Positions 5,460-6,027 of a stretch of DNA of 6,027 bases are shown in pieces. The DNA is taken from assembly GCA_012514045.1 (NCBI GenBank), contig JAAZBA010000393.1:1-6027 (forward strand). The letters are read 5' to 3'. Position 1 is the stretch's first letter. Each line of letters opens with the position of its first letter. The notes under the pieces are model-generated. The model worked only from the letters and a program-made list of their open reading frames with translations, ran no database searches and was not told the origin of the DNA. This DNA comes from Clostridiales bacterium (GTDB taxonomy: Bacteria; Bacillota; Clostridia; Oscillospirales; QAMX01). The translations under genes were made by a program, and so were the position numbers.

Positions 5460-6027
5460 ATGAAAATCTACGAGGAACTTATTGCCAGAGGTCTTATCGC
5501 CCAGACAACAAACGAGGACGAAATCCGCGAGGTGGTCAACAACGGCAAGGCTACCTTCTATATCGGCTTCGACTGCACCGCAGACAGCCTTACGGCAGGT
5601 CACTTTATGGCTCTCACCTTTATGAAGAGGCTTCAGATGGCCGGCAATAAGCCTGTCGCTCTTATCGGCGGCGGCACAACCATGATCGGTGATCCTTCAG
5701 GCAGAACCGACATGCGTAAGATGCTTACGAAGGAAGATATCGATCACAACGCTGAGTGCTTCAAGCGCCAGATGGCCCGCTTCATTGAGTTCGGTGAGGA
5801 CAAGGCTCTCATGGTCAACAACGCTGACTGGCTTCTCGAACTCAAATACATTGACTTTCTACGTGAGATTGGCGCCTGTTTCTCTGTTAACAACATGCTC
5901 AGAGCCGATTGCTACAAGCAGCGCCTGGAGAAAGGGCTTTCTTTCCTGGAGTTCAACTATATGATCATGCAGTCCTACGACTTCTATGCGCTCTATCAGC
6001 GCTACGGCTGCAACATGCAGTTCGGCG
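5460..6027 (+). CDS. tyrS: Tyrosyl-tRNA synthetase (5' part, cut by window end)
   Basis: The first 189 residues of a class I aminoacyl-tRNA synthetase that activates tyrosine and loads it on tRNA-Tyr in the cytoplasm. Tyr34 and Asp38 sit in FYIGFD. The HIGH-type ATP motif reads TAGH (45-48, within TADSLTAGHF). GGGTTMIGDPSGRTDMR (70-86) includes Asp78 at the tyrosine site. NYMIMQSYDF (166-175) supplies Tyr167, Gln171 and Asp174, matching the substrate-binding Tyr/Gln/Asp of known TyrS. The KMSKS loop and the S4-like RNA-binding domain lie beyond the window. The start is supported by GGAGG seven bases upstream and by agreement with family N-termini. The T-box leader with its Tyr specifier candidate independently supports the identity. 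About 400-420 residues would be the usual full length. Confidence 0.97.
   Translation, partial: MKIYEELIARGLIAQTTNEDEIREVVNNGKATFYIGFDCTADSLTAGHFMALTFMKRLQMAGNKPVALIGGGTTMIGDPSGRTDMRKMLTKEDIDHNAECFKRQMARFIEFGEDKALMVNNADWLLELKYIDFLREIGACFSVNNMLRADCYKQRLEKGLSFLEFNYMIMQSYDFYALYQRYGCNMQFG

Noticed and set aside
5312..5650. 112-codon plus-strand frame across the end of the leader
   Set aside because: It covers the T-box antiterminator and terminator and then runs out of frame inside tyrS. The tyrS frame has clear motifs and a good ribosome binding site.

Overview
The window looks like a chromosomal piece of a Gram-positive anaerobe of the Clostridia type. The evidence is a tyrosyl-tRNA synthetase gene behind a classical T-box leader (essentially a Gram-positive arrangement), strong AAGGAG/GGAGG ribosome binding sites, near-consensus sigma-A promoters and roughly balanced GC. 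The exact family or genus cannot be read from the sequence.

Left part (1-4945, minus strand): a tight cluster of five genes transcribed right to left. In order of transcription they are a TIM-barrel sugar phosphate isomerase/epimerase (4945-4112), a second, different TIM-barrel protein of the same superfamily (4082-3285), a cytoplasmic sulfatase-like hydrolase (3261-1861), a Gfo/Idh/MocA NAD(P)-dependent dehydrogenase (1844-837), and an AraC-family regulator (844 to beyond position 1, lacking only its extreme C-terminus). Gaps are 29, 23 and 16 bp, followed by an 8-bp overlap, so this is very probably one operon. A sigma-A promoter (TTGAAA-17-TATACT) lies at 5019-4991, and just upstream is a 19-bp-spaced imperfect direct repeat that is a good candidate operator for the AraC protein.

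Middle (4946-5459): a 514-bp divergent intergenic region. It holds the operon promoter and candidate operator, then a second promoter facing right (TTGCAA-17-TATAAT, 5113-5141), and then a complete T-box tRNA-sensing leader (about 5148-5421) with a UAC (Tyr) specifier candidate, an antiterminator with a UGGU bulge, and an overlapping intrinsic terminator.

Right part (5460-6027, plus strand): the first 189 codons of tyrS, cut by the window end.

How it fits together: tyrS is housekeeping and independent of the cluster. The operon looks like an inducible intracellular pathway for a modified sugar, glycoside or cyclitol. A dehydrogenase would make a keto-sugar, one or both TIM-barrel enzymes would isomerise, epimerise, dehydrate or eliminate, and a sulfatase-fold hydrolase would remove a charged ester. 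The most unusual feature is that the hydrolase has Thr where true sulfatases carry the Cys/Ser that becomes formylglycine, and Tyr in place of the partner Arg. It is therefore unlikely to be an ordinary sulfatase and may act on phosphoesters or phosphodiesters. No transporter, kinase or glycosidase is visible in the window, so the substrate cannot be named.
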